Origin: Halomonas meridiana
GTDB taxonomy: Bacteria > Pseudomonadota > Gammaproteobacteria > Pseudomonadales > Halomonadaceae
NCBI RefSeq assembly: GCF_009846525.1
Contig: NZ_CP024621.1
Span: 806,001-870,000, forward strand
Reading direction: 5' to 3'
Length of the DNA: 64,000 bases
Both the position numbers and the translations under genes were made by a program. Positions 56,312 to 64,000 of this stretch are shown in pieces. The notes beneath the pieces were generated by a model. That model was not told where the DNA came from and did no database searches. It worked only from the letters and a program-made list of their open reading frames with translations. Each line of letters starts with the position of its first letter. The stretch's first letter is position 1.

Positions 56312-57097
56312 ATGCTACGCACGTTCAAAACGCTAGGAGTGGGTCTATCGCTCGCCGGAGCGCTTCTCTTGGGCGGCTGTTTGGCCGCTGATACATCGCC
56401 CTCAGAGCCGTTTGCATTGGCCTCGCTGGCCGTGGAAAAACAGTACGTGGCCCCGGGATGCCAAGGGGAGCAGTGTTCGACGGTGACTATCTCAGCGCTG
56501 GCATTTCCCCAGGCGCCTGCGTTAAGCGAGGCCCTACAAACCCGCTTGCTCACCCTAGGCATGGCGATCAGCGACGAGACGGCTGCCCCTGCCGAGAGCT
56601 GGGACGCGTACGCCGAGCGCTTCCTGAGTCTGGCTGAAGAGGACAACCAAGCCGCGCCTGGTGACATGACCAGCGAAGCGCTATTGGAAGCCACGGTGTA
56701 CGCACGTCATCACGACCTGTTGGTCATCGAACTCAATAGCTATGTGTATCATGCCGGCCAAGCGCATGGGCTTCCGTTGACCGAATACATGGTCATCGAT
56801 GAGCGCGAGCGGCGCATCGTCGAGCCCGAGGACATGCTGGTGGACGGGCAGGAGGCCGCTTTCGATACCCTTTTGGCTGACGCGCATCAGCGCTGGATCA
56901 CTGAGATGGGCTTTGATGCGCAGTTTGCAGCCCAGTGGCCGCTGAGTAAAAGCCGCAACATTGCGCCGCTGGAGGACCGCTGGGAAGTGACCTACAACGT
57001 TTATGACATTGCGCCCTATGCGGCGGGCCAGCCAACCCTCACGCTCCCCCTTGAGGCGCTGAAAGGCGTGGCCAAGCCGCGTTACCTGGGCCAATAA
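56312..57097 (+). CDS. RsiV/DUF3298-type lipoprotein
   Basis: 261 aa from ATG 56312 (AAGGAGG 5 nt upstream). Lipoprotein signal with lipobox LLGGC (Cys ~22). The mature part contains the DUF3298 pattern: LIVIELNSYVYHAGQAHGLPLTEYMVID, then a C-terminal lobe ending in the strand TLTLPLEAL. Related domains occur in RsiV, a lysozyme-sensing anti-sigma factor, but here there is no sigma-binding domain, so it is a stand-alone envelope lipoprotein of unknown role. Confidence 0.78.
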   Translation: MLRTFKTLGVGLSLAGALLLGGCLAADTSPSEPFALASLAVEKQYVAPGCQGEQCSTVTISALAFPQAPALSEALQTRLLTLGMAISDETAAPAESWDAYAERFLSLAEEDNQAAPGDMTSEALLEATVYARHHDLLVIELNSYVYHAGQAHGLPLTEYMVIDERERRIVEPEDMLVDGQEAAFDTLLADAHQRWITEMGFDAQFAAQWPLSKSRNIAPLEDRWEVTYNVYDIAPYAAGQPTLTLPLEALKGVAKPRYLGQ

Positions 57098-57156
57098 ACT
57101 AGCTCTGCGATTGCTCCTAATGGCGTAAAACAAATCGCCGGTTATCGACTACGCTG

Positions 57157-57201
57157 AAAAGCAGCTCGCCGACACGAGACGTGTGGGGGAGCTGCTTTTT
57201 T
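57157..57201 (+). terminator. Rho-independent terminator upstream of the Nudix gene
   Basis: Stem aaaagcagctc / gagctgctttt around an internal structured loop, followed by a T-run. Ends the lipoprotein transcript; the Nudix gene starts 37 bp later. Confidence 0.75.
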
Positions 57202-57237
57202 ATTGTTCCCACGAAGACCAATAGGCATGGATCGCTT

Positions 57238-57717
57238 ATGACACTCGATACGCAAGCCGCTCGGCAAGTGCAGCTACTGGTGGTCGATACGCAGGGCCGC
57301 TTGCTGCTCAAACGCGAGGCATCGCCTCCCCACTGGACGCTACTCGGCAGCGCGCTGGCTCACGATGAAGATTACCCGGCGGCGGCAATCCGTTTGCTCT
57401 TCGAGGAGGCCGGGCTTACCTGCCCCTTGGGGCCGCTACTTCGCCAGCGTGCCCACACCGCGAAAGCGGGCCAAACCGGTGAAGAGCGCTTTTTCTTGGT
57501 GCGCTGTCCTGATACCCAGCTTGACACCCACGACAACGCCCAGGGCAGGCTGATGCTGGACGATGGCCGTGACGCCACGCCCTGCTACGCGTGGTGGCCA
57601 CTCTCGGAAATGCAGAGCAGCGAGAGTGACACCTTTTCGCCGTCCTGGTTGCCAGAGCTGCTGGCCAGCGTGCTGTTTAGCGAGATGATGATGCCCACCT
57701 CAGCGGCCCGCCTTTAA
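57238..57717 (+). CDS. Nudix-domain protein with degenerate Nudix box
   Basis: 159 aa from ATG 57238. The fold is Nudix-like (VQLLVVDTQGRLLLKRE, PPHWTLLGSAL, then the helix). The box reads G-x6-E-x7-R-L-L-F-E-E-A-G-L: one residue too long before the first Glu, and RE of REUxEE is RL. Both terminal catalytic-type Glu remain. It may have altered or lost hydrolase activity. The 3' end overlaps the convergent EamA gene by 18 bp. RBS is weak. Confidence 0.72.
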   Translation: MTLDTQAARQVQLLVVDTQGRLLLKREASPPHWTLLGSALAHDEDYPAAAIRLLFEEAGLTCPLGPLLRQRAHTAKAGQTGEERFFLVRCPDTQLDTHDNAQGRLMLDDGRDATPCYAWWPLSEMQSSESDTFSPSWLPELLASVLFSEMMMPTSAARL

Positions 57718-58578
57718 GCACCCAACGACCACCAGCAGGGCGGCCGTAGGTAGCCGCCAGTCGAATACGCTCATGCCTGCCAGGACGAGTAGCAACGCTG
57801 CCAAGATAGGCACGCCATACGCCAAGCTGCCCACGAGGCTGGCGTGACCGAATCGCAGCGCTTTGTCCCACGCCACCATGGCGATGCCGTAAGGCCCCAA
57901 GCCTAGCGCGATGCCTGCCACGAGCGCTTCGCCGCGGGGCAGCGCCACGTCACCCTCCAGCCAAACGCTAGCGATACAGGTGAGTGCACAAGCAATCAAC
58001 AATAAGCGCGGCAGCAGCGGCGTGAGCGAGATAGGGGCCGCTTGACCTAGCCATGAATAGAGTGCCCAGCAGCAGGCCGCCAGCAGCGCCAAGCCATAGC
58101 CGGAAGCCGAACCGCCAACTCCCCCGCTGAGCGCTTGGGGCAGCAGTAATATCGCCGCGCCCGAAAAAGCGATCAGCGCGCCGGCCACGCTTGCCCACTG
58201 CAACCGTCCCCAGCGGCTCCACTGGCTCAGCAGCACGAACAGCACCGGCCATGTATAGGTAATCAACGCCGCTTCGGCGGCGGGGGCGAGACGCATACCA
58301 ATGAAATAGCTGCTGACGGCGCCTACGATCAGCAGCGGGATACCCAGCCAGACGCTCAGCTGCCAGCCCAGCGAACAGGTGGGCATAGAAACACGACGGC
58401 TGAGCGGCAGCGTGGCCAGCGCGCCTGCTAGCAGCGTGAGGGCGGTGAGCTGTAAGGGGGCCGTGGCATTGGCGAGTTCGGCCAGCAGCGGTGCCATGCT
58501 CCATAACGTCACCGCCAGCAAGGCGGCACACACGCTGTATGTTGAGGATACCGCTACCGGGGAGTGAAGGGGGGGCAT
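57700..58578 (-). CDS. EamA/DMT family transporter (YddG/RhaT-like)
   Basis: 292 aa, ten hydrophobic helices in two EamA repeats: AVTLWSMAPLLAEL and LITYTWPVLFVLLSQ in the first, and LLAACCWALYSWLGQA, PYGIAMVAWDKALRFGHASLVGSLAYGVPILAALLLVL in the second. Resembles the aromatic amino acid exporter YddG; substrate is unproven. Divergent LysR-type gene and palindrome upstream suggest regulation by that protein. Confidence 0.87.
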   Translation of the reverse strand: MPPLHSPVAVSSTYSVCAALLAVTLWSMAPLLAELANATAPLQLTALTLLAGALATLPLSRRVSMPTCSLGWQLSVWLGIPLLIVGAVSSYFIGMRLAPAAEAALITYTWPVLFVLLSQWSRWGRLQWASVAGALIAFSGAAILLLPQALSGGVGGSASGYGLALLAACCWALYSWLGQAAPISLTPLLPRLLLIACALTCIASVWLEGDVALPRGEALVAGIALGLGPYGIAMVAWDKALRFGHASLVGSLAYGVPILAALLLVLAGMSVFDWRLPTAALLVVVGCLKAGR

Positions 58579-58689
58579 GATGCGTCTCCTAAAGCCGTCG
58601 ATGATTCAAGCCGTCAAGGGACCCCGTCTTGAAAGGATCCCATGCCGCGCAGCATACTCATCACTTACCCATCAAGATAACGATCTTTT

Positions 58690-58703
58690 ATGATCGATAT
58701 CAT
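58690..58703. promoter_or_regulatory. Palindrome in the EamA-LysR divergent region
   Basis: ATGAT-CGAT-ATCAT, a perfect inverted repeat 16 bp before the LysR gene start and ~110 bp before the EamA gene. Candidate binding site for the LysR protein, which would give autoregulation and control of the transporter. Confidence 0.45.
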
Positions 58704-58718
58704 CAACAATGGTGATGT

Positions 58719-59591
58719 ATGCGGGCACCCACGTTTGACTTGACGCTATTGAGGACGCTGGTAGCCATTGCGGACACCGGCAGCGTGACGGCGGCGGCAA
58801 AACGGCTGGCCTATACGCAGTCGACGGTGAGCATGCAGCTGCAGCGGTTGGAGGCTCAGCTCGCGGTAAGCCTGCACGAACGGGAAGGGCGGCGGCTGCG
58901 CTTTACCGCAGAGGGCGAGCGTTTACTGGCTCATGCACGACGGCTGCTGGCGCTCAACGACGAGGCCTGGAGCGATATGCAGGCCCGCCAGATTACTGGC
59001 GATCTTACGCTGGGCATTCCTGAGGATTACGCCTCACTGCTGCCGTCGGTGTTTGCGTACTTTCACCAGCTTTACCCCGCCGTAGGGCTGACGGTTCAGT
59101 GCGGCACCAGCGCCCACTTGGTCGAACAAGTGAAAGCCTCGGCGCTGGATTTGGCGCTGGTGACGCGCCAGCGGCACTCCCCCGGGGGCGATGTCATTCG
59201 CCGTGAGCCGCTGGTGTGGGCGGTAGGAGTACACCAGCAGCCCTCCTTGAGTGACCCTATTCCACTGGCGCTTTACACCCCAGGCGCGGATGTATTTCGC
59301 GAAGTGGCCGAGCAGGCGCTGCAAGCCGCCGGGCGAGATTGGAGAGTGGCCTATACGAGCCAATCCATGGCGGGGCTAGCGCCGATCGTGACGGCGGGCT
59401 TGGCCGTGGTCGTCGTGACTCGCAGTATGCTCACGCCTACGCTGCGCCCGCTGGATGAGAGCAGCGGGTTGCCTGCACTGCCGATGATCGAGCTTGCCCT
59501 GCACCGCGCCCCGCACCGTCCATCCGAGCCCGCACGGCGGTTGGGTGAATTGATACGCGAACAGCTAGCGGCTGCCAGCGAAGCGTTATAA
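58719..59591 (+). CDS. LysR family transcriptional regulator
   Basis: 290 aa. HTH residues ~8-65 (LRTLVAIADTGSVTAAAKRLAYTQSTVSMQLQRLE), then a type-2 periplasmic-binding-like effector domain (GDLTLGIPEDYASLL). Divergent from the EamA transporter 140 bp away, a common regulator/target layout. Effector unknown. Confidence 0.92.
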   Translation: MRAPTFDLTLLRTLVAIADTGSVTAAAKRLAYTQSTVSMQLQRLEAQLAVSLHEREGRRLRFTAEGERLLAHARRLLALNDEAWSDMQARQITGDLTLGIPEDYASLLPSVFAYFHQLYPAVGLTVQCGTSAHLVEQVKASALDLALVTRQRHSPGGDVIRREPLVWAVGVHQQPSLSDPIPLALYTPGADVFREVAEQALQAAGRDWRVAYTSQSMAGLAPIVTAGLAVVVVTRSMLTPTLRPLDESSGLPALPMIELALHRAPHRPSEPARRLGELIREQLAAASEAL

Positions 59592-59679
59592 GGTAAACCG
59601 CTGGCTAATCATTATTTTTCTAACGGGTCGACGTTGCACTATGCTGACGGTGACGACATGGCTGGGCAGGGAGTCTTGA

Positions 59680-60237
59680 ATGCACGAGTTAGATCACTAT
59701 ATCTATCCACACCGGGTGCTGCACTGGCTGGTGGCACTGGCGGTGCTGCTCTCGCTGGCGAGCGGCCTGACACTGGGGTTTTTGGGCTATGAACGCACCT
59801 TGGCGCTGGTCGGGAATACGCTCACGAACCTGCTCTATACCAGCCATAAAACGTTGGGCGTCACGATACTGCTGCTCATGACGCTGCGCATCATCACGCG
59901 AGTGGCGTTCGTGGTGCCGGATCACGATCCGCCTTTGAACGCCTTCGAACGTATTGTCAGTACCAGCGTTCACCACCTGTTGTATGCCGCATTGGTGGCG
60001 ATGCCGCTGATCGGCTGGGCTGCCACGGCGACAGGCGGCTTCCCCGTCGAGTTTTTCCACTGGCACTTGCCAGGGCTGCTGGGTAAAAACGACGCTCTCT
60101 CGCAAACCCTGTTCATGTGGCACGAGCGTTTGGGCTGGGCACTGGTGGTGTTGATTACGCTGCACGTTGCGGGGGCGCTATTCCACTGGCGTATCAAACG
60201 CGACAACGTGATGAAACGCATGAGCCTGTTTGACTAA
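59680..60237 (+). CDS. Cytochrome b561 family protein
   Basis: 185 aa with four membrane helices. Haem-ligand histidines of the family are in place: HRVLHWLVAL (helix 1), YTSHKTLGV (helix 2), VHHLLYAAL (helix 3) and LITLHVAGALFHW (helix 4). Accepts or donates electrons at the quinone pool in the inner membrane, in E. coli acting as superoxide:ubiquinone oxidoreductase. AGGGAG 8 nt before ATG. Stands alone. Confidence 0.92.
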   Translation: MHELDHYIYPHRVLHWLVALAVLLSLASGLTLGFLGYERTLALVGNTLTNLLYTSHKTLGVTILLLMTLRIITRVAFVVPDHDPPLNAFERIVSTSVHHLLYAALVAMPLIGWAATATGGFPVEFFHWHLPGLLGKNDALSQTLFMWHERLGWALVVLITLHVAGALFHWRIKRDNVMKRMSLFD

Positions 60238-60258
60238 GCGGCGCCGCTTCTCCTCCTA

Positions 60259-62052
60259 TCACGCCGAACCATAGCCGTAAGACCGGTTGGTTTGGCGTGA
60301 TTTCTCCGCGTACATATGGCAATCGGCCTCTTTGAGCAGTTGCGCGAGCGTGCAGTTGTCGTCGCGGCTAAGGCTCATCCCGATGCTGATACCGACCTGC
60401 ACCAGCGCGCCGCAGGGCAGCTTGATCGGTGCGCTCACGGCCTGGGTGATGCGGCTGCAGATATCGTCCAACAGGCTGGGGTCTTGGATGTGCTCCAGCA
60501 GTAAGATGAACTCATCTCCACCAAAGCGCGCGCAGTGGTCGCCTTCTCGAGCCACGTGCGCTAGCCGTTTGGCTACTTGCTGAAGCACGAAATCTCCCGC
60601 TTCGTGGCCGAATTGATCATTGATCGGTTTGAAGCGATCGAGATCGCACATGATCAGCGCCAGCGGCTCGTGTTGGTCGTGGCTGCGGGCCAGGGCCGCT
60701 TCGGCGTAGCGCACCAAGCCGTGCCGATTCAGTAGCCCCGTGAGCATGTCGTGGTTGGCAAGCTGCTCTAGCGCATGAGTGCGGGCAGCGACTTTGGCTT
60801 CCAAGGCGGCTTCCTGCTTCTTGAGCATGGCGACGGTGTTGGCCTGGGCGCGCTCTTTTTGCCATTTCAGTTTGTTGAACCGCGCTGCCAAGGCAAAGGA
60901 GAGCAGCAGCATCTCGATGGCCGAGCCGATCTGAATGCCATGCAGCGTGACGAAGTTCGCAGGCAGTATGCTCATGTTGCGCAGCGCGAACACGGCCGCG
61001 CCGAGTAAAAAAATCGACCACGCGACCACGAACAGGCGAGCGCTCGGCACGCGTCGCCAACTGCAGTAAATTCCACATACTAACAGCAGCAGCGACGCGC
61101 TGAACCCAACCACATCCATCAAGCGTAGCGCGTATTGTATGGGTAGCAGCAGAGCGGCGAGCAGTGCGACCCAGTAGATCATTCGGCAGCCTGACAGCAT
61201 ACGGTGCCAGCGGGGGCTATAGCGCCACGTGTTGAGAAAACTCTGGGCGAACAGCGTGGCCATGGCCGAGGCAAACGTGAAACCAATGGCCACGAGCCGC
61301 GCGGTGTGCTCGCCGAGAGCGCTCCAGAAGATCAGGGTTCCCAGGCCATTGAAGGTCAAGATCGCCAGAGTAAAACCAAAGCTAAACAGCGCGTAGTAGA
61401 GAAAGACGCGCTCCTTGAGACCCAAAAAGAGCAGAAAGTTATACACACCCAGCGCCAGCAGCATGCCGAAGTACGTGGCTAGCCAAAAGTTGTGGCGATC
61501 GTTTTGGGTATAGAAACTGTCCGGCGTCATCACGCTGTAGTTCAAGACCTTACTCCCGGCGGCGGTGACTTGGCTGTACAGCGTGACGGTTTCGCCACCG
61601 GCGAGCATCACCGGAAAGACCGCTTGTCGGTGGGCGAGCGCGCGCGCCGAGAGCGGTAGCGCACTGCCGCTTTGCTGCACCTCGCTAAACTGCGCTCTCA
61701 GGGTGTAAAGCGTGACGACATCCAAAAAAGGATATTCGAACGTTACCAGCCAGGTGGCCGGGCGGGGCGAGGCGTTGTGCAAGCGAGCGGTCAGCCACGT
61801 GTCGCCTTGGGTATAGCCGAGGTGTAAGTCGTCATCGCTCGTGACGGGTTGAAAGTCCTCCGTGTGGTCCAGCACGTCACGTAGCGTCAGCGGTGTCTCG
61901 GTGTGCCAGTAGCGAGTAACGTCGTTGAGCGAGTAGCGGGCGTGTTCAGGAGAGATCGACAGTGTATTCGCGGCGCTTGCCTGAAGGCACCCACTGAACG
62001 AGAGGACAGCGAGACAGAGCAGTAAGCGCTTTAACCAACCGTGAGCATCCAT
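60259..62052 (-). CDS. Diguanylate cyclase with 7TMR-DISM sensor
   Basis: 597 aa. Signal peptide (with Cys ~22), a periplasmic 7TMR-DISMED2 beta domain (~35-170), seven membrane helices (~190-385), a short coiled coil, and a GGDEF domain. The active site is GGDEF at 511-515, intact, and RxxD (REGD, R502-D505) five residues before it is the inhibitory I-site. Predicted to make c-di-GMP with product feedback in response to an extracytoplasmic, possibly carbohydrate, signal. Confidence 0.94.
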   Translation of the reverse strand: MDAHGWLKRLLLCLAVLSFSGCLQASAANTLSISPEHARYSLNDVTRYWHTETPLTLRDVLDHTEDFQPVTSDDDLHLGYTQGDTWLTARLHNASPRPATWLVTFEYPFLDVVTLYTLRAQFSEVQQSGSALPLSARALAHRQAVFPVMLAGGETVTLYSQVTAAGSKVLNYSVMTPDSFYTQNDRHNFWLATYFGMLLALGVYNFLLFLGLKERVFLYYALFSFGFTLAILTFNGLGTLIFWSALGEHTARLVAIGFTFASAMATLFAQSFLNTWRYSPRWHRMLSGCRMIYWVALLAALLLPIQYALRLMDVVGFSASLLLLVCGIYCSWRRVPSARLFVVAWSIFLLGAAVFALRNMSILPANFVTLHGIQIGSAIEMLLLSFALAARFNKLKWQKERAQANTVAMLKKQEAALEAKVAARTHALEQLANHDMLTGLLNRHGLVRYAEAALARSHDQHEPLALIMCDLDRFKPINDQFGHEAGDFVLQQVAKRLAHVAREGDHCARFGGDEFILLLEHIQDPSLLDDICSRITQAVSAPIKLPCGALVQVGISIGMSLSRDDNCTLAQLLKEADCHMYAEKSRQTNRSYGYGSA

Positions 62053-62211
62053 AGCGTTCGCTTTTGTGATGTTTTTACTCCGCTCAGGAAACCCTGATCG
62101 CTAACGAAAGGGCGAAAGAACGACGCCTTCGTGGTGCGGGTAGGATGGCGTGGGTCATCCAAAACCACTTTGAGTGTAGCCGTGATTCCCTCCCAGCAGA
62201 TGAGAATGATG

Positions 62212-63078
62212 CTAAAGCGTGAGACGGTTCAGACTTTCAGTGAGTCGCTGAATCAACTGCCCGCTATGTCGCCAAAAGTGCCAGTAGAGCGGTACGGTTA
62301 ACCCGTGCCCCGGCGCGATACTCACCAGTTGGCCTGATTGCAACTGTTCGGCAGCTTGGCGTTGCGGAATCATGCCGTACCCAATACCCGCCATGGCCAA
62401 GCGCACGAAGCCCTCTGACGAAGGGCACAAATGGTAAGGAAAGTGCCCCTGGTAGCCGCACTGGGCCAAAAACTGGTGCTGTAGCTGGTCGTGGGGGCCA
62501 AAGACGATAGCGGGAGCTTTTTGAAAAGCCTCTGCGCTCGGGCCTTCTGGAAAAAAGTGTGCGGCATAGCTGGGCGATGCCAGTGGCTGATAAAGCATGT
62601 CTCCCACGTGCAGGCAGCGCGCACCGGCGATCGGTTGGGGCGTGGCGCACAAGCAGGCGGCGACGTCGCCATCCCGCAGGCGCTTCAACCCCACGTCCTG
62701 GTCCTCGATGACCAGGTCGAGCAGCACCTCCTCCGATTGGCAGATATCCGCCACAGCGTCGGCCCACCAGGTGACGACGCTATCGGCATTCACGGCGATG
62801 CGGAGCCGAGGGGCGGCTCTTTCCAGGGTCGGTAGGGCGTCGTGTAAATCGCGCTCCAACAGCTGCACCTGCTGGTAGTGGGCGAGTAATCGCTGGCCCG
62901 CAGGGGTGGGGGCAAGAGTGGGATGGCGTACCAGCACCGGCTGGCCCAGGCGAACTTCTAGCGCTTTCACTCGTTGCGAAACGGCCGATTGCGACAATCC
63001 CATCACATCGCCTGCCCGCTCGAAGCCGCCGCACTCCACCACGGTGGCCAGGGCATGCAGTAATTTGTAATCCACCAT
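62212..63078 (-). CDS. argP: ArgP/IciA-type LysR regulator
   Basis: 288 aa from ATG 63078. Matches ArgP along its length: GFERAGDVMGLSQSAVSQRVKALE, RIAVNADSVVTWW and SSEGFVRLAMAGIGYGMIPQ. ArgP in E. coli responds to Lys and Arg and activates argO, which is normally divergent from it. Here the divergent gene is instead a YojI-like ABC exporter, so the regulon may differ. Confidence 0.9.
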   Translation of the reverse strand: MVDYKLLHALATVVECGGFERAGDVMGLSQSAVSQRVKALEVRLGQPVLVRHPTLAPTPAGQRLLAHYQQVQLLERDLHDALPTLERAAPRLRIAVNADSVVTWWADAVADICQSEEVLLDLVIEDQDVGLKRLRDGDVAACLCATPQPIAGARCLHVGDMLYQPLASPSYAAHFFPEGPSAEAFQKAPAIVFGPHDQLQHQFLAQCGYQGHFPYHLCPSSEGFVRLAMAGIGYGMIPQRQAAEQLQSGQLVSIAPGHGLTVPLYWHFWRHSGQLIQRLTESLNRLTL

Positions 63079-63234
63079 GGCGTTCTCTCTGTTGTTGGCT
63101 AGGGCAGTTAACCAACCCCACAACGGTGAGTAAAGACGTGCACGTCACGTTGCGTAAATGAAAATCAGTCTCTTTGTTTGACTTGCCGGGGAAGTGCGTC
63201 ACAATTCGCCGCTTATGTGTAAAGGGGATGCAGC

Positions 63235-64000
63235 ATGGAATTATTGCGGGTGGTTTTTCGTCACTACCGCTGGCCGTTTCTAGGCGCACTGGCGCTGAGC
63301 CTAGTGAGTGCTGGGCTAGGGGTGGGGGTGATTGCGTTCATTAACCAGCGGCTGATCGAAGCGGGCAGCGCCCTCTCCGCGTTGCCCCAGTTTTTAGGGC
63401 TATTGGCACTGCTGCTGGCGGTCACGCTGGGCACGCAGCTAGCGCTTACCTTGCTGGGCCACTACTTCGTCTTCGACCTGCGCTCCCGGCTGGTGAAGCG
63501 GATTCTGGATACCGATATCGAACGGTTAGAGCAGCTTGGTAACGCCACGCTGCTGGCAAGTCTTTCAAGCGATGTGCGTAATATCACCATCGGTTTCGTC
63601 CGCCTGCCGGAGCTGGTGCAAGGCGTGGTACTCACGCTGGCCTCAGTGGCGTACCTTGCGTGGCTCTCGCCGCAGATGGTGGTGATCACCGTGCTGTGGA
63701 TGGCCTTCACTATGGGCGTTGGTTGGGTCCTGGTATCGAAGGTGTATCGCCACTTTCATCAGGTGCGCGAAAGCGAGGATCGGCTGTATAAGGATTATCA
63801 ATCGGCGATCGAGGGCCGCAAAGAGCTGGCGCTTAACCGTGACCGTGCGCGGCGCTTTTTTGATGAATCCTACACGGATAACGCAAAAGCGTACCGCCAC
63901 CATATTATTCGCGCAGACACCTACCACCTCAGCGCCAATAACTGGTCCAATATCATGATGCTGGGCGCTATTGGCGTGGTGTTCTTCATGGCCAACGTGC
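63235..64000 (+). CDS. yojI: YojI-like multidrug/microcin ABC exporter (3' partial)
   Basis: The first 255 codons are present; the gene runs off the right edge. Transmembrane domain of the cyclic-peptide exporter family: starts [21 protein letters not shown], then [34 protein letters not shown], and [13 protein letters not shown]. It is very close to E. coli YojI in wording from memory. The ATP-binding part must lie outside the window. AAAGGGG upstream of ATG 63235. YojI exports microcin J25 and works with TolC in E. coli. Divergent from argP. Confidence 0.92.
   Translation, partial: MELLRVVFRHYRWPFLGALALSLVSAGLGVGVIAFINQRLIEAGSALSALPQFLGLLALLLAVTLGTQLALTLLGHYFVFDLRSRLVKRILDTDIERLEQLGNATLLASLSSDVRNITIGFVRLPELVQGVVLTLASVAYLAWLSPQMVVITVLWMAFTMGVGWVLVSKVYRHFHQVRESEDRLYKDYQSAIEGRKELALNRDRARRFFDESYTDNAKAYRHHIIRADTYHLSANNWSNIMMLGAIGVVFFMANV

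Overview
The window looks like a chromosomal segment of a Halomonas-type gammaproteobacterium (Halomonadaceae). This is an inference from overall high GC, GuaB and GuaA of near-enterobacterial length and sequence, and a LplT-PlsC-AMP-ligase fusion. RlmA, YojI-type ABC exporter, ArgP and PQQ-linked dehydrogenases also fit. No rRNA, tRNA, CRISPR array or recognisable insertion sequence was found. The first gene (PiT phosphate transporter) and the last (YojI-like ABC transporter) run off the ends.

Layout. 0-11.1 kb is core: phosphate transporter, argA (TTG start), an SDR dehydrogenase, a small acidic ORF, a three-gene membrane stress operon (YqjD/YqjE/DUF3618 type), xseA, and divergently guaB-guaA. 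11.1-13.1 kb is an abrupt AT-rich island with a tight three-gene operon: a pentapeptide-repeat two-helix membrane protein, a GS-x10-DxD nucleotidyltransferase with a helical tail, and a small HTH-like protein. It is followed by a decayed phzF copy and a doubtful small gene, then DedA, an intact PhzF and a type IV abiEi-abiEii toxin-antitoxin pair. 17.9-24.2 kb holds DUF808, NYN, DUF1330, DUF697-like, a chemoreceptor, and a divergent MerR/metal-permease pair with a textbook MerR promoter. 24.2-32.0 kb has a Tat-type amidohydrolase, a sorbosone-dehydrogenase-like protein with DUF2231, a LysR/MdaB divergent pair, and a two-component system with a Met/Asp-rich secreted peptide. 32.2-39.3 kb has the DUF2157-DUF4401-GDYXXLXY operon, pirin, a mechanosensitive channel and a Xre-RES toxin-antitoxin operon.

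39.3-47.5 kb carries lipid recycling (aas fusion), an HTH regulator coupled to rlmA, a cold-shock protein, a Trp-rich small protein, a dicarboxylate symporter, a deaminase and a Pmp3/YqaE peptide. At 47.7-52.6 kb a TonB receptor resembling E. coli YncD/PqqU lies tail-to-tail with a membrane PQQ-dependent dehydrogenase, suggesting cofactor scavenging next to the enzyme that needs it. The remainder holds CurA, RlpA, a PPC-like repeat protein, an RsiV-like lipoprotein, a degenerate Nudix protein, an EamA/LysR divergent pair, cytochrome b561, a 7TM diguanylate cyclase, ArgP and YojI.

Main candidate for something new: the 11.2-13.1 kb cassette, a putative membrane effector with a nucleotidyltransferase and a regulator. 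Its function is not established here.
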